A stretch of 64,000 bases of DNA from assembly GCA_965284365.1 (NCBI GenBank), contig OZ260079.1, positions 992,001 to 1,056,000 on the forward strand. Reading direction: 5' to 3'. Below, piece by piece: positions 1 through 8,349 of the stretch. The position numbers were made by a program, and so were the translations under genes. This stretch comes from Phragmitibacter sp965284365 (lineage in GTDB: Bacteria > Verrucomicrobiota > Verrucomicrobiia > Verrucomicrobiales > Verrucomicrobiaceae). Every line of letters starts with the position of its first letter. Position 1 is the first letter of the stretch. Below the pieces are notes generated by a model. The model ran no database searches, was not told the origin of the DNA, and saw only the letters and a list, made by a program, of their open reading frames with translations.

Positions 1-667
1 ACACAAGCGGGCTCGTCCAGTTGGCGGATTTGGGACGCTCCAGCTTCCACAGATTGCGACCGGTATTCACGTCGATGCCGAGTGCGTAACTTTCGCTATC
101 GTTCTCGATTTGCACGACCACCGTTTCACCCACCACGATGGGAGACGACGCCATGCCGAGGCTATTGCTGGCGTTGGCGTAGTCCACGGTGAGACCACGC
201 AACCACTTCAGGTTGCCGTCGAGGTCAAAGGCCGCGAGGTCATTACAGGACCACAATGCGAAGACGTGTTTGCCGTCGCTGCAGGGCGAGCAGGATGCCA
301 CGTTGGTCTTGCTGTGAGCCATGGTGCGGCCTGTGGCTTTCAACTGGCGCTCCCATTGGGTCTTGCCGTCTTTCGTTGCGAAACAAAACACATGGAGCCG
401 GTCCTGCTTCGGACCGCTGGCGGCTGTCACATAGACTCTGTCATTGATGACGATGGGGCTCGAAAGGCCGCGACCTGGCAGATTGGTTTTCCAGTCGATC
501 TTCAGCTTCGCCGGGATTTGTTCACCGGCAGCAGCGTCGCCAATGCCTGGCCCGCGAAACTGCTTCCAGTCCCCTGCCAGCAAGGGCCAGGCCTGGGTGC
601 CAATCAGCGCGGTTGTCACGCCACCGATCATCGAACGGCGGCTCCAAAGTTTTCGTTGGTCACTCAT
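1..667 (-). CDS. PQQ-type beta-propeller repeat protein, truncated by window edge
   Basis: The minus-strand reading frame stays open from an ATG at 667 to the window edge, so the C-terminus is missing. The N-terminus has a twin-arginine-like export signal (SRRSMIGG followed by a hydrophobic stretch). The mature part starts with WKQFRGPG, the usual opening of the large planctomycete/verrucomicrobial family of exported PQQ-like beta-propellers. Propeller blade motifs such as LRGLTVDY and NLWKLERP follow. Its ATG lies inside the stop region of the upstream gene (ATGAGTGA, an 8-base overlap), which suggests translational coupling. Such proteins resemble BamB and quinoprotein dehydrogenases, but no catalytic PQQ-enzyme residues can be judged here. 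A scaffold role is as likely as an enzymatic one. Confidence 0.82.
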   Translation of the reverse strand, partial: MSDQRKLWSRRSMIGGVTTALIGTQAWPLLAGDWKQFRGPGIGDAAAGEQIPAKLKIDWKTNLPGRGLSSPIVINDRVYVTAASGPKQDRLHVFCFATKDGKTQWERQLKATGRTMAHSKTNVASCSPCSDGKHVFALWSCNDLAAFDLDGNLKWLRGLTVDYANASNSLGMASSPIVVGETVVVQIENDSESYALGIDVNTGRNLWKLERPKSANWTSPLV

Positions 668-1796
668 GTTGGTTGGGGATGGCGGTGCCGGTGCTGTCGC
701 AGACTCGGAGCTGGAATTCCCACTCAACGGTCCAGGTTTCCATTTGCTCGCTCTGGCAGCATTTCACGAGGATGGTGTTCGGTCCCTTCTTGAGCCGGCA
801 TTTCATGGTGTATTGATCCATCTGCTGGCCACGGTGATATTCGTCGCGGCCAAAAAGAAGCTCGCCGTTGAGCCATACCTTCCAGGCATTCTTGCTACCA
901 AGCCTGAGTTCGGCGTCACGTTCTTCAGCGCTATTGAAAGTGGTGGCTGCATAGCCGGTGACGCTCTTGAGGGTCGTGAGGGGCTTATTCAAATCCACCT
1001 TGCCATACGGGTCGGTGCTTTCAAACGGAAGCCATTTAAGTTGGCGAGGCTCGCCCGCGTCAGTCGGCTTGCCTTCCATGACCGCATTTAGATCAACACC
1101 TTTCTCCGGAGGATAGACCGCTGCAAAGCCATTGCGTCCGCCGTTGTCGAAGGGTCCGATCACATGCCACTTTGTCAGGAAACCAAAATGCTTGGGCAGG
1201 TTCACTTCGACTCCCAGTTCTTTTAGTGCCGCAGAGATCACTTTCACCTGATCGAGATCCCGGGAGGCATCGAGCGCTTTCTGGAAAGTCGCTTTTGCCG
1301 CTTCATTTTCATTCCCTGCTTTTCGCTCGCGGTTTCCTTGATCGATCAGCTGTTGCACCGCTCCCCGGCGCAATACGGGCGAAGGATCGTGCAGCAGTTG
1401 CGACTCCACCGCTTTCGCGCGCGCCGCATCGGCTTGTTGGATGAGGTCGAAAGCCATTTCCCGCCCCAAAGGGTTCTTCTTCGTGTCCTTCAGGAAAGAC
1501 TCCACGGGATCCAGCGGCACAGTTGCACCAGAGCCCTTGGCTTGATCGGTAATCGTATTCAACGCCAGCCGCAGCCAGTTGTCTGCCACGGCATTGCCCT
1601 GACCAGCGGCATCCAGAACTTCCACCAGAGCACCCGGGCCAGCTTTCACCACTTCCTGCCACGCGGTCATCGCTTCTTCATTCCCCTGCCCTTCCCGGCC
1701 AATGGTATCGATCTTCTGCAAGGCGCTCCCCACGGAACCCCAACAGGACACCGCCAGGCAATACACCGGCAGCAATAGGCATGGTTTCATCTTCAT
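660..1796 (-). CDS. secreted HEAT-like repeat protein with C-terminal carbohydrate-binding-like domain
   Basis: A 378-residue protein with a Sec signal peptide (Lys-rich N-terminus, hydrophobic core to about residue 25). Residues about 30-190 are alpha-helical and Ala/Glu/Gln-rich, with PVLRRGAVQQLID resembling a HEAT or PBS-lyase-like repeat unit. From about residue 205 the text WHVIGPFDNGGRNG opens a beta-rich module with KVWLNGELLFGRDEYH and GPNTILVKCCQ. This pattern is common in planctomycete and verrucomicrobial exported proteins and resembles galactose-binding-like sandwiches. No catalytic motif is recognised. The stop codon overlaps the start of the propeller gene, so the two products probably work together. 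The upstream CE15 esterase gene is 52 bases away on the same strand and may belong to the same transcript. Confidence 0.75.
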   Translation of the reverse strand: MKMKPCLLLPVYCLAVSCWGSVGSALQKIDTIGREGQGNEEAMTAWQEVVKAGPGALVEVLDAAGQGNAVADNWLRLALNTITDQAKGSGATVPLDPVESFLKDTKKNPLGREMAFDLIQQADAARAKAVESQLLHDPSPVLRRGAVQQLIDQGNRERKAGNENEAAKATFQKALDASRDLDQVKVISAALKELGVEVNLPKHFGFLTKWHVIGPFDNGGRNGFAAVYPPEKGVDLNAVMEGKPTDAGEPRQLKWLPFESTDPYGKVDLNKPLTTLKSVTGYAATTFNSAEERDAELRLGSKNAWKVWLNGELLFGRDEYHRGQQMDQYTMKCRLKKGPNTILVKCCQSEQMETWTVEWEFQLRVCDSTGTAIPNQHE

Positions 1797-1848
1797 AGTC
1801 GCAAGCAGTTCTCCGTAATCGTAGCCTGGGTCAAAACGCGCTCAGGCA

Positions 1849-3144
1849 TTACTTCTTTGCACCAGGCTTCCCCCAATGTTTGTCGGCGAAGTCCATATAG
1901 AAGCTCCAATCCTCGATCAAGATGTCATGCTTGCCGGTCCGTTCATGATAACCGATGGCATCTCCCACCGACACATCCGGCGATGGAGGTGTCTCCACTC
2001 CCAACCCTTTCTTGCCAAATAGCGCATACACGGGTTCCGCGAGTTTGCCGCCGAGGAACTCGCCTTTGGGATCCGCCCATTTATCTTCACTGGCACTTGC
2101 GATATAAACCGGACGTGGCGCGATGAGCGCGATCAACTGATGCTGATCCACCGGCAAAGCGCCTTCGTTCTCGCTGTACTTTTTGAAGTTGCCGCAGAAC
2201 CAATGGGGGAAATTCGTGTTCAGCCTGCCAACCGTCTCGCCATAGATGCGCTTGCTCAGAGCCGCGCCGCCTGCACCGGAGTTGTTGCTGATGACAATCC
2301 CAAACCGCTCATCATTAACTCCAGCCCAAAGGGCAGCTTTCCCCAAGCGGGAGTGTCCGACGACCGCCAATTTGCTCTTGTCTACCTCGGGGAGTGTTTC
2401 CAGGTAATCTGCCATCCGGCTTAATCCCCAGGCCCAGGCCCCGATGCTGCCCCACTCGCCGGGTTCCGGCTTTGTTTGGCCTTCCCGATAATACAAAGGG
2501 TGCGGTCCATTTTTAAAGCCGTCATCAAAGTCCGGATCAATGTCGCCATAATAGGCCATCGCGACTCCATAGCCGCGTTCAATGATGGCCTCTACGGGCC
2601 AGCGTTCTTCCTGCGCCCCACGGGTCTGCTCCGTGGCGAGGTTGTTGATATACCCCTCCTTCTCGTTATTCCGGAACCAGCCGGTGGGCAGAGGGATCGC
2701 CGGATCTTTTGTGGTCGATTGATTGCCCCCGAAGTTCAGACTCACAAACATGGGCACCGGCCCTGAGCGTTGGTTTGGCAGATACAGCAGCACATCCACG
2801 CGCAGCTTCCCATCTTTGCCGAACACGAGACTCACCTGCCGCTGCGTAGCCTTACCTCCGAGCGCGTCCTTCTTTTCGGAAGTCACTTCCACTTTTACAT
2901 CCGCAGGAGCCTTCTGCGGGGTCTTCCCGTAAACTTCTGCTTCAAAGATTCGAAGCAACTCTGGCCTCCTTTTCGTTAGCCATTCTTCCTTCGTGGTGAT
3001 CATTTTCCCATCTGCGCCCTTTAAGACATCAGGGACGGGAAATTTGTCGGCCAATGCCTCATCGTAGTTCGGCACAAACGTTTGTTGGGCATTGAGGGCG
3101 GACATGGACAAAATCAGGAAAGGCAGGGCGAAGATTCGCATCAC
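1849..3144 (-). CDS. CE15 glucuronoyl esterase-like hydrolase, exported
   Basis: A 431-residue alpha/beta hydrolase with a signal peptide ending near ALNAQ. The nucleophile elbow GHSRLGKAALWAG (Ser about 265) matches the bacterial CE15 signature, in which the Ser is followed by Arg and the loop ends in Gly-Lys. Further family markers are SLNFGGNQS (oxyanion region), SNNSGAGGAALSKR, an acidic pair in ASASEDKWADP (about 353/354) and the likely catalytic His in GKHDILIEDW (about 406). CE15 enzymes split the ester between 4-O-methyl-glucuronic acid of glucuronoxylan and lignin alcohols. This fits other polysaccharide-active genes in the window. The closest alternative would be a generic acetyl-xylan esterase, but the Ser-Arg-x-Gly-Lys elbow argues for CE15. 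Confidence 0.85.
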   Translation of the reverse strand: MMRIFALPFLILSMSALNAQQTFVPNYDEALADKFPVPDVLKGADGKMITTKEEWLTKRRPELLRIFEAEVYGKTPQKAPADVKVEVTSEKKDALGGKATQRQVSLVFGKDGKLRVDVLLYLPNQRSGPVPMFVSLNFGGNQSTTKDPAIPLPTGWFRNNEKEGYINNLATEQTRGAQEERWPVEAIIERGYGVAMAYYGDIDPDFDDGFKNGPHPLYYREGQTKPEPGEWGSIGAWAWGLSRMADYLETLPEVDKSKLAVVGHSRLGKAALWAGVNDERFGIVISNNSGAGGAALSKRIYGETVGRLNTNFPHWFCGNFKKYSENEGALPVDQHQLIALIAPRPVYIASASEDKWADPKGEFLGGKLAEPVYALFGKKGLGVETPPSPDVSVGDAIGYHERTGKHDILIEDWSFYMDFADKHWGKPGAKK

Positions 3145-3198
3145 GCCATGTTGGCGGATCGCCTACCGCCTGACCAGAAAATTTCGAGACACCGTATC

Positions 3199-4092
3199 CT
3201 ATGCTCTCGGATGGAACTTCCGATGGGTGTCCTTCAGCCGCTTCGTGTCCACATGAGTGTAGATTTGCGTTGTGGCGATGTCGGCGTGCCCGAGCATCTC
3301 CTGGATCACCCTGAGATCAGCGCCATGGCTGAGCAGATGGGTGGCGAAGCTATGCCGCAAGAGATGCGGATAGATCCGGTCTGCATTTAGTCCCGCCAAG
3401 CCCGCACGCTCCTTCAGGATTTGCCAAATTCTCACGGTGGTGAGCTTATTCCCTCGACGATTGAGCCAGATCCAGCTTTGCGTCTTTGGCTTTACCAGTT
3501 TTGGCCGCGCGACTGCAAGGTAGCGCGCAATCGCATCGCAGGCGGATTTCCCAACGGGCACCATACGGGTCTTCTTGCCTTTGCCGGTCACGCGGATCCA
3601 GCCCTCTTCCAGGCTGATATTTTCGATGCGTGCATTCACCACCTCACTAACACGGAGGCCGCTGGCATAAAAGACCTCCAGCATGGAACGGTCCCGAATA
3701 TCCAGCGGATCATTGCCCGACACGGATTCCAAAAGAATGCGGACATCCTGTTCATTGAGTGTTTCAGGCAGCGTCTGTTCCACGCGCGGGGGCAGCACAC
3801 CTTCCACCGGATCACCGGTGCGCATGCCCCGGGCACTGAGCCAACGGAAAAAGATCTTCAGTGCAATCAGCTCAATGCGAATGCTTGAGGCGGCGAGCCC
3901 CTTCATCTTCCGCAACGCCAGATAGTCGTGAATGTCCCGCATCACGATGTCAGCTACACCTGGCTTCTCGCGCGCTGCAGAAGCCCACTCGGCAAACCCT
4001 TCCAGGACACGCCGCACCAGGAGTTGATAGTTGTCAGATAATCCGCGCTCTGTCGCCAAGTAGAGGAGAAAGCGGTCGATTTCCGGGGCCAC
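3199..4092 (-). CDS. xerD: tyrosine site-specific recombinase XerC/XerD
   Basis: A 297-residue integrase of normal Xer length with an N-terminal SAM-like core-binding domain (residues 1-90) and a C-terminal catalytic domain. All six catalytic residues are visible: Arg147 (ASGLRVSE), Lys171 (TGKGKK), His243 and Arg246 (HLLRHSFATH), His269 (MLGHADI) and Tyr278 (QIYTHVD). Xer enzymes resolve chromosome dimers at dif together with FtsK. There is no phage or integron context nearby, so a housekeeping Xer role is favoured. The sequence alone does not separate XerC from XerD with certainty; xerD is the better guess from the HLLRHSFATHLL block. It is divergent from the ABC ATPase gene, with about 125 bases between them. 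Confidence 0.88.
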   Translation of the reverse strand: MAPEIDRFLLYLATERGLSDNYQLLVRRVLEGFAEWASAAREKPGVADIVMRDIHDYLALRKMKGLAASSIRIELIALKIFFRWLSARGMRTGDPVEGVLPPRVEQTLPETLNEQDVRILLESVSGNDPLDIRDRSMLEVFYASGLRVSEVVNARIENISLEEGWIRVTGKGKKTRMVPVGKSACDAIARYLAVARPKLVKPKTQSWIWLNRRGNKLTTVRIWQILKERAGLAGLNADRIYPHLLRHSFATHLLSHGADLRVIQEMLGHADIATTQIYTHVDTKRLKDTHRKFHPRA

Positions 4093-4217
4093 GGCAAATC
4101 TTCGTCGCGGCCTCGTCTCGCAGCAAGCGTTCTCCCCTTGTATCCGCTCTCCAAGGTTGAAAAATCAGTTCTGAACGCGACTCTTCAGAAACCCATTCCC
4201 GACAGTCGCCACTGATC

Positions 4218-4970
4218 GTGCCTGCTTCCGCTTCCCCCTCCCAGATGACTCGCGTCCAAGCCGCGGGTGAAATCATCTTTTCCGCCCGGGAACTGAGCAA
4301 GATCTACCACACGGGTGAAGTGGACGTGACCGCCCTGAGCAAAGTAGACGTAGATTTTGCGGCGGGCGAGCTTGTGGTGCTGCTGGGTGCCTCTGGCAGC
4401 GGAAAAAGCACGCTCTTGAACATCCTCGGCGGACTCGACGTCCCCACTTTCGGGCGGATGCAATACAAAGGCTGGGAACTGACTTCAGCGGACGAACATG
4501 TCCTCACGCAGTTCCGGAGAAATTGTGTCGGTTTTGTTTTCCAGTTTTACAATCTCATCCCCAGTCTAACGGCGCGGGAGAATGTGGCACTCATCACAGA
4601 AATCTCCCGTGATCCCATGAAGCCGGAAGAGGCGCTGGACATGGTCGGATTGACGGATCGCATGGACCACTTCCCATCCCAGCTTTCTGGCGGCCAACAA
4701 CAGCGTGTGGCCATTGCGCGCGCCATTGCCAAACGGCCGGAAGTCCTTCTCTGTGATGAACCTACGGGGGCGCTGGATGTGACCACTGGCATTGCCGTGT
4801 TGGAGGCAATCGAGCGCATCAACCGGGAACTAGGCACGCTGGCGGTGATCATCACGCACAACGCTTCCATGGCAGAAATGGCAGACCGTGTGCTTTATCT
4901 CAGTGATGGCCGGATTATCAAGGAACAGCGCAATGAGAAGCGTCTGCCCGCCCGAGAGCTCTCCTGGTAG
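4218..4970 (+). CDS. LolD/MacB-type ABC transporter ATP-binding protein
   Basis: A 250-residue ATPase with Walker A (GASGSGKSTLL), Q-loop (FVFQFYNLIPSLTARENV), signature LSGGQQQRVAIARA, Walker B (VLLCDEPTGALD) and H-loop (VIITHN). The spacing and the FQFYNLIPSLTA segment place it in the LolD/MacB/FtsE group, whose partners are FtsX-type permeases that move lipoproteins or export substrates. No permease gene is adjacent: xerD lies upstream on the other strand and pckG downstream. The GTG at 4218 is the first start, and the ATG at 4245 in the same frame is equally possible and preferred if no GTG initiation occurs. No convincing Shine-Dalgarno precedes either. Confidence 0.88.
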   Translation: MPASASPSQMTRVQAAGEIIFSARELSKIYHTGEVDVTALSKVDVDFAAGELVVLLGASGSGKSTLLNILGGLDVPTFGRMQYKGWELTSADEHVLTQFRRNCVGFVFQFYNLIPSLTARENVALITEISRDPMKPEEALDMVGLTDRMDHFPSQLSGGQQQRVAIARAIAKRPEVLLCDEPTGALDVTTGIAVLEAIERINRELGTLAVIITHNASMAEMADRVLYLSDGRIIKEQRNEKRLPARELSW

Positions 4971-5059
4971 GCAAATGCCACCATTAGGCTTTCGGTTCAA
5001 AATCACTTGCCATCAGCGGCCTTGCACAGCAGGCTCTCCCCCCTCCTGACACAACTACC

Positions 5060-6844
5060 ATGGCCAAGACAAACCACTCCCGGCTACTCGATTGGGTAAA
5101 CGAATGCGCTGAACTGACGCAGCCAGCCAATGTCTATTGGTGCGACGGCTCTGAGGCAGAATGGTTCAATCTTACGGAGCAACTGGTGCAATCCGGCACA
5201 TTCCGGCGCTTGAATCCTGAGAAGCGCCCCAACAGTTTCCTCGCGCTCAGCGATCCATCGGACGTAGCCCGTGTCGAGGATCGCACGTACATCTGCTCGA
5301 AGCGGCAGGAAGATGCTGGCCCCACCAATAACTGGATGGCGCCGGAAACGATGAAAGCGGAGCTCAAGAAGCTTTTCGCGGGTTCCATGAAGGGCCGCAC
5401 GATGTATGTCATTCCTTTTTGCATGGGACCGCTGGGGTCCCCGTTCAGTGTCATCGGTGTGCAGGTCACGGACTCCGCCTATGTAGCCGTCAGCATGAAG
5501 ATCATGACCCGCATGGGATCGACCGTGCTGGATCAATTGGGTGATGATGGCGCGTTTGTTCCGTGTCTGCACAGTGTGGGCAAGCACCTTGCCGAAGGCG
5601 AAAAAGACGTCCCGTGGCCGTGCAACAACAACAAATACATCGTCCACTTCCCTGAGGAACGCAGCATCCAGAGCTACGGCAGCGGCTACGGTGGCAATGC
5701 CCTCCTGGGCAAGAAATGCCTGGCGCTCCGCATTGCCAGCGCCATCGGCCGGGATGAAGGCTGGATGGCGGAGCACATGCTTATCATGGGTGTGCAGTCG
5801 CCTGATGGCAAAAAGACCTATGTCGCCGCTGCTTTCCCAAGCGCCTGTGGCAAGACTAACTTCGCCATGCTGGTCCCGCCTCCGAGCTATGAAGGCTGGA
5901 AGGTCACGACCGTGGGCGACGACATCGCCTGGCTGCGTCCCGGTGAGAACGGCAAACTCCATGCGGTAAACCCCGAGGCCGGCTACTTCGGTGTCGCTCC
6001 CGGCACCAACTGGCAGAGCAATCCGAACGCCATGGCTTCCATGAACGCGAACGCCATCTTCACGAATGTGGCGCTCACGGATGACGGAGATGTGTGGTGG
6101 GAAGGTCTCGGAGATCCGCCGCCGCATCTCATTGACTGGACCGGCCAAGATTGGACGCCCGACTGCGGCCGCAAAGCCGCGCACCCGAACTCCCGCTTTA
6201 CCGCGCCTGCATCGCAGTGCCCCACCATTGATCCAGATTGGGAGAAGCCAGAAGGCGTGCCCATTGATGCCCTCATTTTTGGTGGTCGCCGCGCCACCAC
6301 TATGCCGCTCGTTTTCCAGGCATTCAACTGGGTGCATGGCGTCTTCATTGGCGCCAATATGGGCAGCGAAATGACAGCGGCTGCGGCTGGCACGATCGGT
6401 CAGGTGCGCCGCGATCCCATGGCCATGCTGCCCTTCTGCGGCTACAACATGGGCCACTATTTCAAGCATTGGATCTACATGCGCCGGCGTGTGGCTGACC
6501 TGCCGCGGATTTTCCATGTGAACTGGTTCCGCAAGGACAAGGACGGAAACTTCCTCTGGCCAGGCTTTGGCGACAACATGCGTGTCCTGGAATGGATCGT
6601 GAAACGCACCCGCGGTCAGGCCCGGGGTTATGAATCGCAACTCGGCTGGGTGCCTCGCTTCAGCGAGATCAATCTGGAAGGCCTGGAGGGCTTCGGCCGT
6701 GAGCGGTTCAGTGAACTCATGCGCGTAGATCACAAGGAACTCCGTCAGGACATCCTGAAGACGGAGGAACTTTACCTCGATCTCTACGACTACCTGCCGA
6801 AGGAACTGGTGTATCAGCGCGAGTTACTGGCAGGACGCTTCTAG
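5060..6844 (+). CDS. pckG: phosphoenolpyruvate carboxykinase (GTP)
   Basis: A 594-residue protein of full length for GTP-dependent PEP carboxykinase, which converts oxaloacetate plus GTP to PEP, CO2 and GDP at the start of gluconeogenesis. The kinase P-loop FPSACGKTNFAML includes the reactive Cys typical of the GTP enzymes. The metal-binding stretch GDDIAWLRPGENGKL and the following NPEAGYFGVAPGTN are clear, as are the guanine-binding neighbourhood FNWVHGVF and the C-terminal WVPRFSEINLEGL. It is monocistronic by appearance, with 89 bases to the upstream ABC gene and a convergent sugar-transferase gene 45 bases downstream. A long antisense frame inside it is a codon-usage shadow. Confidence 0.97.
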   Translation: MAKTNHSRLLDWVNECAELTQPANVYWCDGSEAEWFNLTEQLVQSGTFRRLNPEKRPNSFLALSDPSDVARVEDRTYICSKRQEDAGPTNNWMAPETMKAELKKLFAGSMKGRTMYVIPFCMGPLGSPFSVIGVQVTDSAYVAVSMKIMTRMGSTVLDQLGDDGAFVPCLHSVGKHLAEGEKDVPWPCNNNKYIVHFPEERSIQSYGSGYGGNALLGKKCLALRIASAIGRDEGWMAEHMLIMGVQSPDGKKTYVAAAFPSACGKTNFAMLVPPPSYEGWKVTTVGDDIAWLRPGENGKLHAVNPEAGYFGVAPGTNWQSNPNAMASMNANAIFTNVALTDDGDVWWEGLGDPPPHLIDWTGQDWTPDCGRKAAHPNSRFTAPASQCPTIDPDWEKPEGVPIDALIFGGRRATTMPLVFQAFNWVHGVFIGANMGSEMTAAAAGTIGQVRRDPMAMLPFCGYNMGHYFKHWIYMRRRVADLPRIFHVNWFRKDKDGNFLWPGFGDNMRVLEWIVKRTRGQARGYESQLGWVPRFSEINLEGLEGFGRERFSELMRVDHKELRQDILKTEELYLDLYDYLPKELVYQRELLAGRF

Positions 6845-6857
6845 AAGCCGTGAGTGT

Positions 6858-6876
6858 GGCGCTCTCGAAAGGCGCC
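6858..6876. terminator. possible weak bidirectional hairpin between pckG and the sugar transferase gene
   Basis: Inverted repeat GGCGC / GCGCC with a 9-base loop, followed on the plus strand by a T-rich stretch (TCTTCATCATCATT). It lies 14 bases after the pckG stop and 14 before the convergent stop at 6890. The stem is only 5 bp, so the call is tentative. Confidence 0.35.
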
Positions 6877-6889
6877 TCTTCATCATCAT

Positions 6890-8287
6890 TCAATGTGCTC
6901 CTGACCCGCGTAACACCGCGGGAATGGTCTTGCAGAGGATCTGAACGTCCAGCCAGAAGGACCAGTTGTCGATATACTTCAGGTCGAGCGCCACCCAGTC
7001 TTCAAAACTGGTAATCTTGTTCCGGCCCATGACTTGCCACAGGCAGGTGAGTCCCGGTTTCACGCTCAAGCGGCGGCGCTGCGCGTGTTTTTCGATCCGG
7101 GCGATCTCATAGACCGGCAGCGGACGTGGACCCACGAGGCTCATCTCGCCGCGCACCACATTGATGAGTTGTGGAAGTTCATCGATGCTCAGGCGACGCA
7201 GCCATTTCCCGAATGGGAAAATGCGAGGGTCATCCTTGATCTTGAAGACTGGGCCGGACATCTGATTCTGCGCCTCAATGGCCTGCTGCTTCGCTTCCGC
7301 ATCCAGACACATGGTGCGGAATTTGAACATCTTGAAAGGCTGTCCATTACGTCCAGCCCGGTCTTGCGTGAAGAAGATCGGCCCCTTGGACCCGAGCCGG
7401 ATGCCGAGAAATGCGACGAGCCAGAGTGGTGCCGTTAGGATAAGTAACAGCAAGGCTCCAAAGCGATCCACACAGTCTTTGAGGAGCAATGACCAGGAAG
7501 TCTTCGGAGTGGTGTGGAAAACCAGCATGAGTTTGCCGCCCAAAACGTCGAAACTGGGACGGGCGAGGGCCGTCTGAAAAAATTCCGCGCTTAGCCAAGA
7601 TTCGACGCCTTCGATCTCACAGGCCTGCACGGCTTCTTCGATCTTTTGGAAATGCACATGGCTTACGGCAAAGATCACCCGCGCCACTGACTTCTCATGC
7701 AAGAGCTCGACCAGACGGCTTACCGGCTCCATGGCCACGTCGTAGCGTCCCACTATCTGCATCTCGGCGCGTTGATCATCCGGGATCTGCGCAAGGAGCA
7801 CCTCCATATCCTTCGATTCACCTGCCAGAAGCACGCGCTCCTTGTCAGCATTGCCACTGGCAATACGATGCCGGAGAGCCTGCTTCACCGCCATCTCGCG
7901 GAGAAAGAGGAACACCACACCTAAGCCTGCGCCGATCGCCACGACCGCCCGGCTTTCCACCGTCCACTTCAGGAACACGGTGAAAAAGCCTATCATGACT
8001 CCGATGCGCAATCCAGCGCCTAACATCTGACGAAAACTGTCAAAGAGTGTCTTATTGAGGAGGTTGCTGTAGAACCCTCTCGACTCCAGAATCAACGGCG
8101 TGAACGGACCAATGGCAGCCAGTATCCAGAAGAACTCCGAAAACGGTGGGACCTCGTCCATATCTGGCCAAATCTGGAGCGCCAGGACGGAACGGGACCA
8201 GTGGGCGATGAAGAGGGCAAGCGACAGCAATCCAAAATCCAGGAGTTGGATTAGCTGGAGATTGATTTCTTGCCTACGCCCAAGCAT
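6890..8287 (-). CDS. polyprenyl-phosphate sugar-1-phosphate transferase (WcaJ/WbaP type)
   Basis: A 465-residue membrane enzyme of the exopolysaccharide initiating-transferase family. The N-terminal half has four to five hydrophobic segments (residues about 15-35, 50-65, 90-110, 120-135) and a Rossmann-like region around residues 145-235. The C-terminal catalytic bacterial sugar-transferase domain starts with a membrane segment (LLLLILTAPLWLVAFLGI). It continues with FFTQDRAGRNGQPFKMFKFR, LRRLSIDELPQLINV, MSLVGPRPLP and RRLSVKPGLTCLWQVMGRN, the family signature blocks. It transfers a hexose-1-phosphate to undecaprenyl phosphate to start polysaccharide synthesis. No other exopolysaccharide gene flanks it. 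In PEP-CTERM bacteria such transferases are often tied to exosortase loci, but none is visible here. Confidence 0.92.
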   Translation of the reverse strand: MLGRRQEINLQLIQLLDFGLLSLALFIAHWSRSVLALQIWPDMDEVPPFSEFFWILAAIGPFTPLILESRGFYSNLLNKTLFDSFRQMLGAGLRIGVMIGFFTVFLKWTVESRAVVAIGAGLGVVFLFLREMAVKQALRHRIASGNADKERVLLAGESKDMEVLLAQIPDDQRAEMQIVGRYDVAMEPVSRLVELLHEKSVARVIFAVSHVHFQKIEEAVQACEIEGVESWLSAEFFQTALARPSFDVLGGKLMLVFHTTPKTSWSLLLKDCVDRFGALLLLILTAPLWLVAFLGIRLGSKGPIFFTQDRAGRNGQPFKMFKFRTMCLDAEAKQQAIEAQNQMSGPVFKIKDDPRIFPFGKWLRRLSIDELPQLINVVRGEMSLVGPRPLPVYEIARIEKHAQRRRLSVKPGLTCLWQVMGRNKITSFEDWVALDLKYIDNWSFWLDVQILCKTIPAVLRGSGAH

Positions 8288-8349
8288 ATTTCGGAGATCT
8301 AAATAATCTGATACTATTCAGAATATTTAATATTATCATACTTTCTATA
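8288..8349. promoter_or_regulatory. AT-rich divergent intergenic region, likely two promoters
   Basis: A 62-base, markedly AT-rich spacer separates the divergent sugar-transferase and aroD starts in an otherwise GC-rich region. It contains AATATTTAATATT and several TATA-like hexamers. A TATAAT overlaps the aroD start codon, but without a matching upstream hexamer. Promoter function is inferred from position and composition only. Confidence 0.4.

Noticed and set aside
3199..4092. Mobile-element integrase interpretation of the tyrosine recombinase
   Set aside because: Length and motifs match Xer, there are no cargo genes or direct repeats, and composition is like the neighbours.
5084..6733. 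A 549-codon open frame antisense to pckG
   Set aside because: It mirrors the pckG codons, has no recognisable motif, and pckG is unambiguous.
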